From Peromyscus leucopus (lineage: Eukaryota > Chordata > Mammalia > Rodentia > Cricetidae), in assembly GCF_004664715.2 (NCBI RefSeq), contig NC_051070.1, forward strand, positions 39,458,456 through 39,522,455: DNA of 64,000 nucleotides, read 5' to 3'. The notes beneath the pieces are model-generated. The model saw nothing but the letters and a program-made list of their open reading frames with translations. It searched no databases and was not told the origin of the DNA. The stretch's first letter is position 1. Each line of letters opens with the position of its first letter. The translations under genes and the position numbers were made by a program. Shown here piece after piece: positions 9,819-22,199 of the stretch.

Positions 9819-9824
9819 CCAAGT

Positions 9825-10654
9825 GACCACCTTTTGGGGAGCTCAGCTGCACACACTTGCAAAAGGCTTACCCAAGCCTAGGACATTGACTATTTATATC
9901 CTCTCATGGATTATTACAAAGGGCCATGAAACCCTCACCTGAGTATCTGACCAGTCTATACCCCATGATATATGCACATGGCCTTTGGGATAAGCTAAAG
10001 TATATAGGCATGGGGTGACTGGAAGTAGGGCATCCTCTATGTGAATTTTTTAGAAACACTGATCTATGCTGATTAAAGACTTTCTAGGTGTGATCTGTTC
10101 TAGAGGCTGAGAAAGACCCCCAGCACCCCTAAAATAACCCTTTACCTACTCTCTTGAAGAAAGACCAATAAACTCATTAGTCATTGAGAGTGAATTTTGG
10201 TCAATCATACCACAGTTTTTATTCATCCTTTGGGAAAAGGGCTAGGTGGAAGTTGATTACACCTGTTATTGGGAAGGAATTTTAGCAATTGATACTTAGT
10301 GATCTGTCAAACATAGAGTTGGATGTACAAATTAGACATCTGAGACACAGGGCTGCTACAAATATATGAGTTTATCTAGTATAAAACATGAAACAAAAAC
10401 AAAAAACTCCTTGTAGGGCAATAAATAGAAAAGAATAGGAGATCAGAGTCCTGGAACCTCTTAAACTTTAGAAACAAAAGACTTTGTGAGAAACAGAAAA
10501 GAACAATGAGATAAGCTATTGAGATTAAAGGAAGGAAAAGAAGGATGTTTTAGGTGTCAATTAAGTAAAATGCAACAATAAGTGATTCCTTTGTTCCCAT
10601 AGTAATCATGATGTCAGGCGATATTGAGCAGCCATGTTAACCAGGGCCAAAGAA
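9825..10654. other. Unassigned DNA right of ERV1
   Basis: No recognisable gene or transposon. Before ERV1 inserted it was contiguous with 781-1369. Confidence 0.5.
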
Positions 10655-12058
10655 ATTTATTTCATTTTTTTTTCATTTGTTTAATTTATTTATTTTACAT
10701 CCCAACCCCACTTTCCCCTTCCTCCTTCTCTCCCATTTCTTCCCCCACCTCCTCTCTGGTTCTGTTCAGAAAGGGGCAGCTCTCCCAGGGTATTAACAAA
10801 GCATAGCATATAAAATTTTAGTTAGACTTAGCATCACCCCTTGTATCAGGCTGGGCAAGGCAATCCAGTATAAGGAATAGGTTCCCTAGAGCCAGCCAAG
10901 GCATTGGGGATAGCACATGCTCCCATTGTTAGGAGTCTCACAAGTTAATCAAGCTACACAACTGTCACATGTATGTAGAGGGCCGAGGTCCATCCCATGC
11001 AGGCTCCCTGGTGGTTGGTTCAGAGTCTGTGAGTTCCTGAGTAAGTTTAGTTGTTTGCGTGGGCTTTCTTGTGTGTTCTTGACCCCTCTGCCTCCAGCTA
11101 TCCTTCCTCCTTCTCTTCAGCAGGATTCCTCAAGTTTGGCCTAATGTTTGGCTGTGGGTCTCTGCATCGGTTTCCATCAGTTACTGGATGAAAGGTCTCT
11201 GATGATAACTGGGATAGTCACCAATATGATCACATGGGATGGCCAGTTTAGGCTACATGTCTGATATTGCTAGGAGTCTTACTTGGGGTCATCCTTGTAG
11301 ATTCATGGGAGTTTTCCTTGCATCAGGTTTCTACCTGATCCCAAAATGACCCCTTCTTCCTGTCATCTCTTTCAGTACTCTCTCCCCCTTCATCCACCCC
11401 TAACTCGATCCCTCAAGTTCCCATCCCCACCCACCCCTAGTCCACCCAAGAGATCTCTTCTTTTTCCACTTCCCAGGGAGATCCATGCATATCCCCTTAA
11501 GCCCTCCTTGCTACCTAACCTCTCTGAGTCTGTAAATTATAGCATGGTTATCCTTTATTTTAAAGCTAATATCCACTCATGAGTGGTAATGTTTGTCTTT
11601 CTGGGTCTAGGTTACCTCACTCAGGATGATCATTTTTTAACAGCTAAGCAATATCTCATTGAGTAAATGTACTACATTTTCTTTATGCATTCTTGGGTTG
11701 AGGGGCTTTTATGTTATTTCCAAGTTCTGCCCATTACAAATAAAGCTGTTATGAACATAGTTGAGGAAGGTTTCCTTGTGGTATGATTAAGCATCCTTTG
11801 GTTATATGCCCGAGAGTGGTATAGCTAGATCTTGAGGTAGATTGAGTCCCCAACTTCTGAGAAACCCTCATATTGATTTTCAAAGTGGCTTTACAAGTTT
11901 TCACTCCCACCAGCAACAGAGGAGTGTTCCCATTGCTTCCCATCCTCTCCAGCATAAGCTGTCATTTGTGATTTTGATCTTAGCCATTCTGACAGGTGTA
12001 AGATGGAATCTCAGAGTTGTTTTAATTTGCATTTCACTAATGGCTAAGGATATTGAAC
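10655..12058 (-). mobile_element. L1 3' part, reverse strand, first section
   Basis: Reading the reverse strand, the element ends at left in an A-rich tail and a C/T-rich (here T/C) 3' UTR at 10690-10770. To the right comes the 3' UTR body, then the end of ORF2 (11580-12058; wording such as CTCACTCAGGATGATC near 11613 is typical of reverse-strand L1). The 3' UTR differs from that of the copies at 41.7 and 55.2 kb, so this is another L1 lineage. It is split by an LTR at 12059. Confidence 0.8.
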
Positions 12059-12361
12059 TGTAGGGGACCAGCCTTCACACTTGCTTACCTCATGAACTCT
12101 TGAGGAACGAGGGATAAGAGACTTAGTTAGAAATAGAGAGTAAAAAACAAAGAAAACATAGGATAGACTTAGGTGGGACTGGATCTTTATTCACCGGCCC
12201 AGAACTTTATTCCAAAGGTCTATTTATAAAAATTCCAGGGGTTGGAGGAAAAGACCCCCCCTTGCTAGTTACAGTCACCTGGTACCCAGGCCCATGGTCT
12301 AATTAACGTCTTATTCAGTACTGCTGGGTACAGCCACTAGGAAACTTAGGGGGCTCCAACA
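12059..12361 (-). mobile_element. Solo LTR (303 bp), class II type, reverse strand, inserted in L1
   Basis: Bounded by TGTAGGGG and CCAACA. The flanks repeat TGAAC (12054-12058 and 12363-12367; six bases with one mismatch if extended). On the reverse strand a TATAAATAG box and an AATAAA signal occur in the right order, so the LTR points left. L1 sequence continues on both sides, proving insertion into the L1. Confidence 0.8.
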
Positions 12362-12545
12362 CTGAACATTTCTTTAAATGATCTCTGCCTTTTGAGAGTC
12401 TTCTATAGAGAATTATGTTGAGTTCTATATCCCATTTTTAATTGGATTATTTGTTTTTTTTGAAGTCTAGTTTCTTGAGTACTTCGTACGTTTTGGAGAG
12501 CAACCCTCTGTGAGATGTGGGGTTGGTGAAAATCACTATGTAATC
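12362..12545 (-). mobile_element. L1 3' part, reverse strand, second section
   Basis: Continues the ORF2 C-terminal region interrupted at 12058. The blocks AACATTTCTTTAAATG and CCTCTGTGAGATGTGGGGTT parallel 43160-43300 in the longer L1 copy. It fades out near 12545. Confidence 0.75.
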
Positions 12546-12597
12546 CTCTTTGGCCTTGGAATCTCTATTGAAAAAAAAAAACAAAACATACCAGTCC

Positions 12598-12648
12598 ATG
12601 TCTCCAAAGTGCTGAGATCAAATATGTGCACCACCATACCCAGCTGTA
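12598..12648 (-). repeat. B1 fragment, reverse strand
   Basis: AAAGTGCTGAGATCAAATAT followed by GTGCACCACCATACCCAGCT matches the reverse complement of a B1 left end. Only about 50 bp remain. Confidence 0.6.
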
Positions 12649-12987
12649 GGGCCAGTTTCATATGTAAGAAAAATAAAGAAACTTGGGTAAGTACTTTATA
12701 TACTTCACAGAAATTAATATAATTTAAAATTTTACTTTTTCATATATAAAACACTAACAGGGCTGAAAAATGTAGTCATTGGTGTTGTAAGAGTTGGAGG
12801 ACAGAAATATTCTGTGTAAGAGTGAGTTACTGTTGAATGAAAATGAATTATATTAAACTGAATTAGTGAATTCCTTTTGATTCTTTCAGGCTTGGCCAAA
12901 TGAAAAGAATTTAATCTCCTATCATCTTCTGTGCCTCTTCTTTTTGTTTTTCATATTCAGTTGCTAAAGTTTTATATATATGTGCAC

Positions 12988-12993
<6 letters not shown>

Positions 12994-13054
<61 letters not shown>
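12994..13054. repeat. (GA)n microsatellite
   Basis: About 30 perfect AG units. Confidence 0.97.
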
Positions 13055-13056
<2 letters not shown>

Positions 13057-13217
13057 TTCCTGCTTTCCCATCACTCTTTTATCACCTGTCTCCTGCTAAT
13101 CTCCTCTCTGGAGCTCTAGAGCTCTTCTACCTAAGGAGGGTACCCTTGGATATTTTTTATTTTTCTCTTTTCTGTGGTTTTTCCAGGTTATGTACTCACA
13201 TTTAAAAACTGGAGCTA

Positions 13218-13222
13218 AACAC

Positions 13223-13270
<48 letters not shown>

Positions 13271-13293
13271 CATTTAAGCTGGGTGGTGGTGGT

Positions 13294-13334
<41 letters not shown>

Positions 13335-13492
13335 ACGCCTTTAATCCCAGCACTCGGGAGGCAGAGGCAGGCGGATCTCTGTGAGTTTGAGGCTATCCTG
13401 GTCTACAAAGCGAGTTCCAGGAAAGGCGCAAAGCTACACAGACAAAACCTGTCTCGAAAAACAAAAAACAAAAACACACAAACAAACAAAAT
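13218..13492 (+). mobile_element. B1 SINE insertion with a 5' poly(A) block and an internal GGT/GGC expansion
   Basis: An 11-bp duplication AACTGGAGCTA flanks it (13207-13217 and 13493-13503). The insert begins with a 47-base A tract (13224-13270, one G). The B1 body from about 13278 carries the A box region GCACGCCTTTAATCCCAGCA, and an A-rich tail ends it. Inside the first 20 bases of B1 the normal short GGTGGTGGC has grown to (GGT)6(GGC)11 at 13282-13332. The 5' poly(A) inside the duplication is not usual for B1 and may mean two joined insertions. Confidence 0.85.
13282..13332 (+). repeat. (GGT)6(GGC)11 trinucleotide array
   Basis: A 51-bp perfect compound array lies within the pol III promoter end of a B1. 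It is the most GC-rich short stretch nearby. Confidence 0.95.
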
Positions 13493-13504
13493 AACTGGAG
13501 CTAG

Positions 13505-13990
13505 AAGTCACAGATGAGAGAGAACATGTGTCAGTTGAATTTCTGAATCTGGGTTACCTCAGTTAAACAATCCTAGGTCCACTTATCCTTCTATTTCTAA
13601 ATGCCTTATTTTCTTTATTTGAATACAATTCTGTTGTGTATATGCACCAAATTTTTACTATCCATTCATTAACTGAAAATTATTTAGTTTGTTTCCATTT
13701 CCTAGCTGCTGTGAATAGAGTGTCAATGAACATGACTGAGCTCAAATGTCTGTGGAGTAGACTATCTAGTCCTTTGGACATATTCCAAAGACTGGAGTAA
13801 TTGAGTCATGTTGTAGATTTATTGTTAGTTTTGTGGGGAATTCTTAACATCAGTTTCCAGACTGGCTAGACAAATTTGCAAGGTTTCCCTTTTATCACAT
13901 CCTCACTTGCATGGGTTGTTAGTTGTAGTTTTGATCTTAGTTATCTTCACTGGGGTAAGATGATATATCTCCAAATGTTTGAATTTGTAT
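13505..13990 (-). repeat. Old L1 3' fragment, reverse strand
   Basis: Diverged wording typical of the reverse strand of L1 3' ORF2, for example GGGTTACCTCAG, TATCCATTCATTAA, CAGTTTCCAGACTGG and GATCTTAGTTATCTTCACTG. It served as target for the B1 at 13218. Confidence 0.6.
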
Positions 13991-16160
13991 TTTCATTATT
14001 GGAAGTAACTCCACATAAATCCCTTGCCAGTTTAGAATAAAACTAGTCATTGATTTTTTTAAAAGAATGTAGCAAAAATAAACAATTAACTTCCCACAAA
14101 TCCATGTGGTCTGTCTAAAATGCCTTTATTAATTTTGTTTTAATGATGAAATAGTTTAGTGTTTTTATATAAGTTAGGATGGACATGTCAACTTTTAAAA
14201 TTACATTTTAAATATTTACTACATTTTGTTAAGAGATGTCTTTTTAAAGTATTATTACATATGTAACAATGTAAACACTTTTTAAAATTAATAGAAGGCC
14301 CACTTTTCATGAGTTAAGACTTTGTGGGAGATGCATTTTTTCTAATGAATCTGTAAAAACAATAGGAAAAGAAAACAAACCAAAACAAAAGCAATCCCCA
14401 TCCACAGAATATGAAGTGTGGCCGTGTGTTGCAGATAGAAAGTCAATTTCAAAGAAGCAAAAATTCACATTCCCAAACTTAGGAAAAGTTGTTGTTACTG
14501 ATATTTACAGCTATTAAAAGCAGTCTACTTTGTTCATGTGGAATGTCTTTTACAAGTTTTAATTACATTTATTATCTCTCAATTCAAACTTAATGAGCAA
14601 AATAGGTGAGTAAACATTATTAATAAAACCAGAAAAATGACTTAGGCTTATACATAATTTCTATATTCATTAACATTATTTTAATTTTGGTAGTTTATGT
14701 TGTTTAGAAATCTACAACTAGATTAAACCTGAGACTAGTAAACTATTTATTGTTACTAAATATATGTAAATGAACATGGTGCGGCGAAAACACGGTGTGA
14801 ATACTCTCTCCAAGAGCTGGTAGACTGCAACATGTAACATTGTCATTTGGGTTCACATGTTTGCACTACTTAATAACTGTGGGGAACAAACTATATGCGC
14901 TGCCTAGAAAGCTCAGTAGTGCAAAATCGAAGAGCTGTTAAGTTTTTATTCGGTTTTATTCATGAACACCTGTTGTAAGTATTCATTACCTTCACTGTGG
15001 TTGCTAAAATTTGGAGCACCATATGTGAAATATATGGGAAAGAGTAAAAAAGTGGTGAAAAATGGGAATGACGATATTACTCCTGAAGTTTCTTTTCTTT
15101 CCAACTCTAGGAAACAAAACAATGATATTCAGTTTGGATTCTACACACCAAAGATCGTGCATTCTCAAACTATAGCCTTAACAAAAGTAGTGATAATGGA
15201 AATACTTGTAAAGCTGAGTTGAGTTTATGTGAGAAAAAGATTGATATTTAAAACATCACTGATTCCACTATTTAAACCAATCATAATTTCTAGCAAAAGT
15301 TCTTTTCAATTATTGCTTTACATTCTTTTTGATGAGTTACTTCTTTAACATCAAGTACCAACCATCAACCCAGAAGGATCCCACAATATTCTTTATCAAG
15401 ATACAAATGCTAACATTCTCATCAAATGTCTCACATCATGTTCCACATCTAAGCTGCACATGGTCTGCTTTTCAGGTTTCTTCTACAGAAGAGAAGTAGT
15501 TTGACGTCTGCCATTGGCTGGCCTTGGTATCTGAAGAATTTGCTTGCAATGGCTCACATGTTCTAAATACCTTCACTAATGATGGTGAGACCTAAAAAAC
15601 ATCCATTTTCTCTTACAAGGGCATTGGGTTTTCTATGGTGTCTTTTCTTTTTACAGATGTACAATAGAGGTTCAATGGATGGACAAATGCCTGTCTCTCT
15701 TGTGTTGTCCTTAGTGACCTCAGAGACTGTATAAACTGAGGTTATTTGGGTGGCCACCACAGACCTTAGCCTCCTGGCAACACAGTAGCAGCTTTGTTTC
15801 AAAAGGACAATACAAAAAACTTTCACAGAAATATAGGAATAATCTAAGCTATTTCAGAATTACTATTACCAATGTGCAATCTGTTGCTGTGTCTAAAGAT
15901 ATGTCTGACAAAGTAAATCATGTGACAGTTGTTGTGTTTACCTTGAATAAACAAATTCTATTTTTAATAGCCAATTATCTCTATTTCCTTTTTCATGTTA
16001 TAATTTTAATATATTTTATCTTCCTTGAACTTTTCCATGAAAGCGATCACATTTGTTATTCATTTTAGTCGTGAATAAAGCCATCTGAATTGCATACTAA
16101 TTTCTAACTTAAAATGATATCTCAAACAATACTTTTAAGATTTATTATCTTTCACTGTAT
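13991..16160. other. Unassigned AT-rich DNA
   Basis: No repeat family or coding pattern recognised. Short open frames at 14962-15222 and 15563-15826 lack codon-like structure or motifs. Confidence 0.5.
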
Positions 16161-16162
16161 AT

Positions 16163-16164
<2 letters not shown>

Positions 16165-16207
<43 letters not shown>
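16165..16207. repeat. (GT)n microsatellite
   Basis: About 21 perfect GT units, followed by degenerate GT-rich sequence to about 16260. Confidence 0.97.
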
Positions 16208-16208
<1 letters not shown>

Positions 16209-16799
16209 ATGCTCATGTTCGTGCATGCACATTTGTGAGTGTATGTGTATATGTTTGTATATTTACATAAGCATGTACCAAAGAGACCAATTCTTGCTGA
16301 AGCCAGACTTGCAGGTAATTGTGAGCTGCCTGAAATGTGTATTTTCATCTGAACTCAAGCCCTTTGTATGGGCAATGGGCATGCTTCACTATCAAACCAT
16401 CTCATCTCTCTGGACTCCTAAATAATTTTGAATTTTCCTTTATTATGCATCTCTTATAGCACAATGAGTATTTTTTTAAATTTTGAAATCATTGCTGTAT
16501 GTGTAAGATTTAAATTCATTCTGTCATCTTATATACAAATCTTTTAAAGCTATAAGATACACAATTTGACTACACTTGTAGAATGATATATTTGAGACAC
16601 AATTTGGATGCATGTGTATATATGTGTACAGTATGTGGCTTGTATACATGTACAGATTTATAAATGTGCACGTTTGGGAGCTGTGTGTTTTTGTACATGT
16701 ATCTGGTGGCCAAAAGTTGGAATTGGTCATCTTCTCCTTCATCATTATCACTCTTTTCTTTTTCATTTCTTTTGTATAGATATGTACTCTTGCTAAGCC

Positions 16800-16980
16800 T
16801 GGAGCTCAATAAGTCAGCAAGAACACCTACCCAGTGAGGTGCAGGGATCCTCCTATCTCTGCATTCAGAGACCTGGGATTATAGGCTGTTATACTCAACA
16901 TTTCAAGTAAATGTTGTGGATCTGAACTCCAGTTTGTTTACTTGATTAGCAAGTTCTTTACTGAGTTACCTTCCCAAACA
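16800..16980 (-). repeat. B4-type SINE, reverse strand, diverged
   Basis: GGGATCCTCCTATCTCTGCA, CCTGGGATTATAGGCTG and GGATCTGAACTCCAG followed by GCAAGTTCTTTACTGAG match the reverse complement of rodent B4 in order. Heavy divergence suggests an old copy. Confidence 0.6.
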
Positions 16981-19034
16981 CTACATTATATTTTCCATAG
17001 GAGTTTATACTCAATTATGCTCAATATATATTTTATAATTATGAGGTATATTATGAATAATAACTCTTAATACGTCCAAGTACAGTTATACATACACAAG
17101 TAAAATATTTAAACAAATAATTCTGATTTTTGTCAACAATATATCTTAAATGTACTGGCAAACTATACAACTGCAAATTTAATTTACATTTCTGTTCCTG
17201 GAAATGTTTAGTAACTATAGCAAGTATAAAGTGAGGTGATAAATTGTTAAGATGTACAGTTATTGGTTATCAGTGGCTGAATTATTTCTTCTACATTAGC
17301 CTATACAATATCTGAATTCAAAAGGGATAGTATTTACCTAAAAGAAAGAAGTTATTCACAATTATTCTTTGCCTTTACGGACTACTGCTTTGCCATGTTG
17401 TAAAAGAGGATTAGTTCACTGGATGGGAAGCAAGTTTTTGCTGTGTGACATGGTTTTCTGCATCCAATGTTGTCATTTTCCTGTGATGATACTGGTTCAG
17501 GACAAGTTTGATGAGATGCACAATCATAATTTCAGTCTGGTGTTTCAATTGAAGTATAACAAATAAACTTAATAACCTAAAAAAAGCAAGGATGGCTTCC
17601 TGTTTCAGCAATTCATTTGATAGAGCTAATTCACAGGAAGTTGGTGACATTGTTGGTTGGCTTTAGGACTCCCCATCACCTCCGTTTTTCTCAATAGCTG
17701 TTGCAAACTGTCTATTCACATCTTCAGGAAACGTTGGCCATGATACATATCCTTTATAACATACTATCATTCTACTACATTTGCCAGGTGAAATTTTCCC
17801 AAGGAAGCGTGTTGAATTGTGTATTAATATAAGACAGAACATACAGATCTCATAAGTCAGTAGACTGCTTTAAACAAATTATGATACTTATTGCAGATTT
17901 TTTTTAAAACATGCTACTTGTATTAACTTGTAATGTTTTGTTGCTATTTTGAATTAATTTGATTTACCAAATTTATGTTTTGGTCTTCATTAAAATATGC
18001 TGATATATTAACATGCATCTATTACTGTTATTTTAAAATTCATTATAATTCTATATAAATTTATTATTTTATATTAGAGGTTTATTAAACATACGTATCT
18101 AAAGGGCTTCAAAGATTTTAACTATAAGGATCACTGGGCTATTCTGAATACTGAATAGTGACATGCACAATTCAGGTGATAATTGCTTTTATGGATGTTC
18201 CCTTCAATATTTATACTTTTTCCCAAAATATTAGGTATGCATACTCATTTTCAGCAAGCTCCTAATGCAGATTTATTGGTTGATAGGAGAGGATGGCCAG
18301 TGTAAGCAAGTCCCTTTCCCTAGATTAGTGCACCTACTTGCTACAGAAAAACCATGTTCAGCTCTTCTCTGGTTCTGAATGCAACTTACTGACTTTCCAT
18401 GATGTGGGCTCTGTACTTTAAAAGTGGAGCAGGCAGCAGATGGAACTCCATGTGTTAGAAACCATTCTCTGAGTTCTGAAGATTTTTTTTCTGCTCTTAA
18501 AAGATCACTATAATTGCATACACTATTTTGGTTAGTTCTCTGAAGGAAAAAATCAAGTATGTCAAAAAGTACTTCTAATTTTTTTCATTGTTAAAATTGA
18601 TGACACTCCTGAAGATACATGATCTATGGCACTAATTAATGAGAGTTTTTATGTCCAAGCATATTTCTATGTTGAACTAGCACTATATATTTGGTTCAGG
18701 ACAATGAAAATACTCAGCTTAGTTACTTCAATGATTATTCATTATAAGCTTGATAAAAATGGCCTTTGAACTGCCCAGATTGGAAAAAAATCTAAATAAA
18801 ACAGAAACAGAAACAGAGTACATTAGATAGACATACTAGGAAAATATGTGTTAGAAGATCTGTTTATAAAATTATGTAAATGTGAAAACATTAAAAATAT
18901 GATTAGCACATTTTAAGCTCAATATTTTTGTATATTTTAGTTCATTTTTAAAGCAATGCACATAAACTGCCAATATTTTGTTTGGTGCAATTTGTCTAAA
19001 AGTTAAAATAACAAAATAAGAAGTTGATACCATT
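16981..19034. other. Unassigned AT-rich DNA
   Basis: Nothing recognised on either strand, apart from scattered short A/T runs. Confidence 0.5.
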
Positions 19035-19906
19035 TTCAAAATGCTCTAAACAGATAAATGGATAATAAAAATTTGGTCTATAAATACAATGGACTACTAT
19101 TCAACCATAAAAAGAAATGAAGTCATGGAATTTGTAGGTGCATGGGTGGACCTATAAAGATTATACTGAGTGAGGTCACCCAGACCCAGAAACAACAACG
19201 ACACACATTCTCTCTCTTCTCCTGTGCCTAGCACCATATCCTCAGATGTGAATATACAACATGAAAACCAGGAATGTGAAAATGGACCTCAGGGGGGCAC
19301 AAGGCTTGAGAGTGGAATGACAGCATATAGATGATATAAAGTGGGAAATGGGGGAATGGGAAGAGGGCTCTCACTGAAAAGAAGGGGGGAAGTTCAAAAA
19401 GGAGAAAGGAAGATGAGGGACAAATAACACTCAGGTTGTGTGATGAATCCTCAAGGAATCACATCAGTTTAGATTTACCTAAAATATACACACATATAAA
19501 TACATATATATGTCATTTATATACAATAATGTCCACATGTATGTGTATATTCACGTATATAATACTCATACATGGATACTCATGCAGACAAAAACACACA
19601 CTCACACACATAGGACATTCAAGCCACTTGAGCTGACAATGTGAAAAATTTCCCCACAACAACCAGAGATTAATAAAAATAAATCTAGTACCAGGTAAAA
19701 AACAAGCAAACATAAAACAAGCTCCATCCTTTTGAATGGTCATTTTGAACCACAGGCAACTAAGGAGTGCTGGGATGAGATTCAGCCTTTCCCAAGGAAG
19801 AGCCTTCCCATTGGTTGTACAATATAGAATGGGTAGCCCTGAAACAATATACACACAAACAAGAAAAATGGATAAAGCAGGTTGTATTATGTAAATTTGT
19901 ACTTAC

Positions 19907-19952
<46 letters not shown>

Positions 19953-20150
19953 GTTGGTAGGTAGACAGACAGATAGATTAGATACACACATAGGTATATA
20001 TGTACGTATGTAGCAAGACTAATCAAGTAGCTGTCAACTTGAGAGTATAGGGGAGATGTGGGAGAGGATTGAGGGAAGAAAGCTGGGAGGGTAAGGATGA
20101 AGGAAAGGGGAAGATTAAAATGATGCAATCCTATGTCCTTTAAAAAAATT
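19035..20150 (+). repeat. Old L1 (Lx-like) 3' end, forward strand
   Basis: The blocks ACAATGGACTACTATTCAAC, GAGTGAGGTCACCCAGACCC and a late 3' UTR block with CCCATTGGTTGTACAATATA and GGGTAGCCCTGAAACA fit the C-terminal end of ORF2 and the 3' UTR of an old rodent L1. It ends in purine-rich sequence near 20100. Confidence 0.7.
19908..19952. repeat. (GATA)n microsatellite
   Basis: Eleven GATA units, then a short GGTAG/CAGA transition; within the L1 3' UTR remnant. Confidence 0.95.
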
Positions 20151-21226
20151 GTTAAACTAATGTTTTAAATGTTCAGATTTATACCAATAAAGATACATGT
20201 TTTGTGTCTGGCATTCACAGTTTGATTTTGGAAGCACTTTTCAGTAATAACAGCTTATTATAGATTCAGTATTTCTTAGGAAATTGATGTAGAGACAACT
20301 TTTGACTTTATTTTATCTGATTTCACTTATGAAAACTCAAATGCACTATTTCTGAATTGCTTTTTTCCTAATATAAAACAAATTTATCTATGTTTTATTT
20401 AAATAAAATGAATTGTATAAGTTACTTTTTGAATAAGCTTTTTTTTTGAATAGGAATAAACTATTATATACTAATGTTCAAAAGTATGCATTAGTCACAC
20501 TGTAACCTTTAACTTAGCAATTTAATGTCTTATATATACGTTTTTATCTAAAATGGTTTAATATTGAAACTCTTCACACTCAGGAAGCTACAATCTAAAT
20601 ATATACTCATCATTTAAAACCAGACAATGTTATTTGTTTAGATATATTATCCATATTATATTTTGAATACCATTTTGTTGGAGACTTTAGAAGTTTCTAG
20701 ATGGCATATGGAACTGGGTGTATAATTAGTGGAGGAAGCTGAGAGAAGTCTGCTTTACATTAAGAGTGCTATTATCCCACTCAGTGTTTTTGTGTTCATC
20801 TGCTAGTCAACAAGATGTGATATGCACTCAGAAGAGGAAAGTAAATCTCTCATCCTATTAGCAAAAATGTGAGGTGTTTTATGGAAGTAGACAAAAGGAC
20901 TTGAAAAATTATTAAACTAAAATTGGTGATATTTGCTTTGTTTGTAATTTTCTTGATTTCCTGAGAAATCAAGAAAAGATCTGACTAATGAAATGAATTA
21001 TAAATTCAAAAACATAATTCAGTTTGTATACAATGAATTAAATACATTTATTAATTGAAATAGATGTTTTACACTTTATTAGACTTTTACAATATTGAGC
21101 GGTTTAATATTATAATTATCTAGCAACATGGAAATAATGAGCAATCAAAAGACAACTGAAAATAGATGTACTTGGAAATAAGTAGAGAAAATTTTGAAGA
21201 ATAAAGACAAAAATCTACTTTTTTTG
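20151..21226. other. Unassigned AT-rich DNA
   Basis: No gene or repeat family recognised. Confidence 0.5.
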
Positions 21227-21228
21227 CA

Positions 21229-21380
21229 GAGCAGTGGTGGCACACGCCTTGAATCCCAGCACTCAGGAGGCAGAGCAAAATGGATCTCTGAGTTCAAGGC
21301 CAGCCTGGTCTACAGAGAGAGATCCAGGACAGGCACCAAAACTACACAAAGAAACCTTGTCTTGAAAAATCCCCACCAAA
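21229..21380 (+). repeat. B1 SINE, forward strand
   Basis: GCAGTGGTGGCACACGCCTT, AATCCCAGCACTCAGGAGGC, GTTCAAGGCCAGCCTGGTC and an A-rich end are all present. A few internal bases are lost (GCAGAGCAAAATGGATCTC). Confidence 0.92.
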
Positions 21381-21758
21381 AAAATCTACTTATAAATAAG
21401 TCTGTTGTTAATCTTAGAGATAGATTTTATACATTTATAACATGCAAAGTATATTTTTCACTGAATATCATTTGTCTCATCCTCATTTGTTCATGTTATT
21501 TCAAGAGAGTTGTCATGTTTCTCAGGTTTTTATTGGAAAAGTTTGTTGTAATAAGTCATTATAAAACTGTGAAAACAATACATTTTTAGCACTTTGTTTT
21601 TTAAACATTTTTTTATTTCATGTCTAGAAGTTCGCAGGGAGTTTAAGAGAAATTTTGAAGTCAGAAACATTTTTGTTTTCTTCCTTATTTAATAAAAATA
21701 GCTTTTAATAGTTAATCATTATATTCCAGAGAACAACAAAGTACACACATCTCTCTCT

Positions 21759-21761
<3 letters not shown>

Positions 21762-21801
<40 letters not shown>
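21762..21801. repeat. (GT)n microsatellite
   Basis: Twenty GT units, preceded by (CT)5. Confidence 0.97.
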
Positions 21802-21803
<2 letters not shown>

Positions 21804-22139
21804 ATGTCTATATAAAGGTAGAGAGAAACATGGAGAAAGAAACAGACTCAGAAAACATCAGAGTGGAGAGACACAAAGAAACAGAAAGACAGAGAGAAGA
21901 GAGAGATTGGAAATATGACTATTTCCTTGTTCTCCCTCTCTGTCCTTCCCCCTACTCAACCATCCCTTTCCCAACTTGATTTGTCAGACTTTGTTAACTC
22001 TTCATGGGAGGCCTTTCCTTCTCTGTGGAGTGGAGGAGTGCTGGGGAAAAGATAGGGGATGAGCAGGAGGAAGAAAGGAGGTTGAACTGTGGCTGGTATG
22101 AAAAGTGAAAAAGAAACTTAAGATGTGTGCTACTAAAAA

Positions 22140-22198
<59 letters not shown>
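22140..22198. repeat. (GATA)n microsatellite
   Basis: Fourteen perfect TAGA/GATA units. Confidence 0.97.

Positions 22199-22199
<1 letters not shown>

Larger units (their letters stand above)
1370..9824 (+). mobile_element. ERV1: full-length class II (ERVK) endogenous retrovirus, mys/MYSERV-like, env-less
   Basis: The two LTRs (1376-1778 and 9397-9818) are bounded by a perfect 6-bp duplication CCAAGT (1370-1375 and 9819-9824), as expected for a class II retrovirus integrase. Inside, in order, are a lysine-tRNA primer site, leader, gag, pro, RT/RNase H, integrase, a long non-coding 3' region and a polypurine tract. The LTRs differ by 4 substitutions, a one-base A-run difference and an 18-base indel, so insertion is fairly recent. 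Even so, the coding part has at least six frame disruptions or stops, so this copy cannot make a full Gag-Pol. No env was detected. The mys/MYSERV label rests on LTR style and lack of env and was not checked against a library. Confidence 0.93.

Noticed and set aside
13096..13384. Open frames of 85 and 64 codons across the B1
   Set aside because: They are poly-Lys/poly-Phe and poly-Ala/Val products of the A tract and the GGT/GGC array.
16145..16425. Open frames around the GT repeat
   Set aside because: Their N-termini are Cys-Val or His-Thr repeats from the microsatellite, with no gene-like continuation.
19513..20128. Reverse open frames of 113 and 122 codons
   Set aside because: They read through an L1 3' UTR and the GATA repeat (Tyr-Leu-Ser-Ile repeats); no motif.
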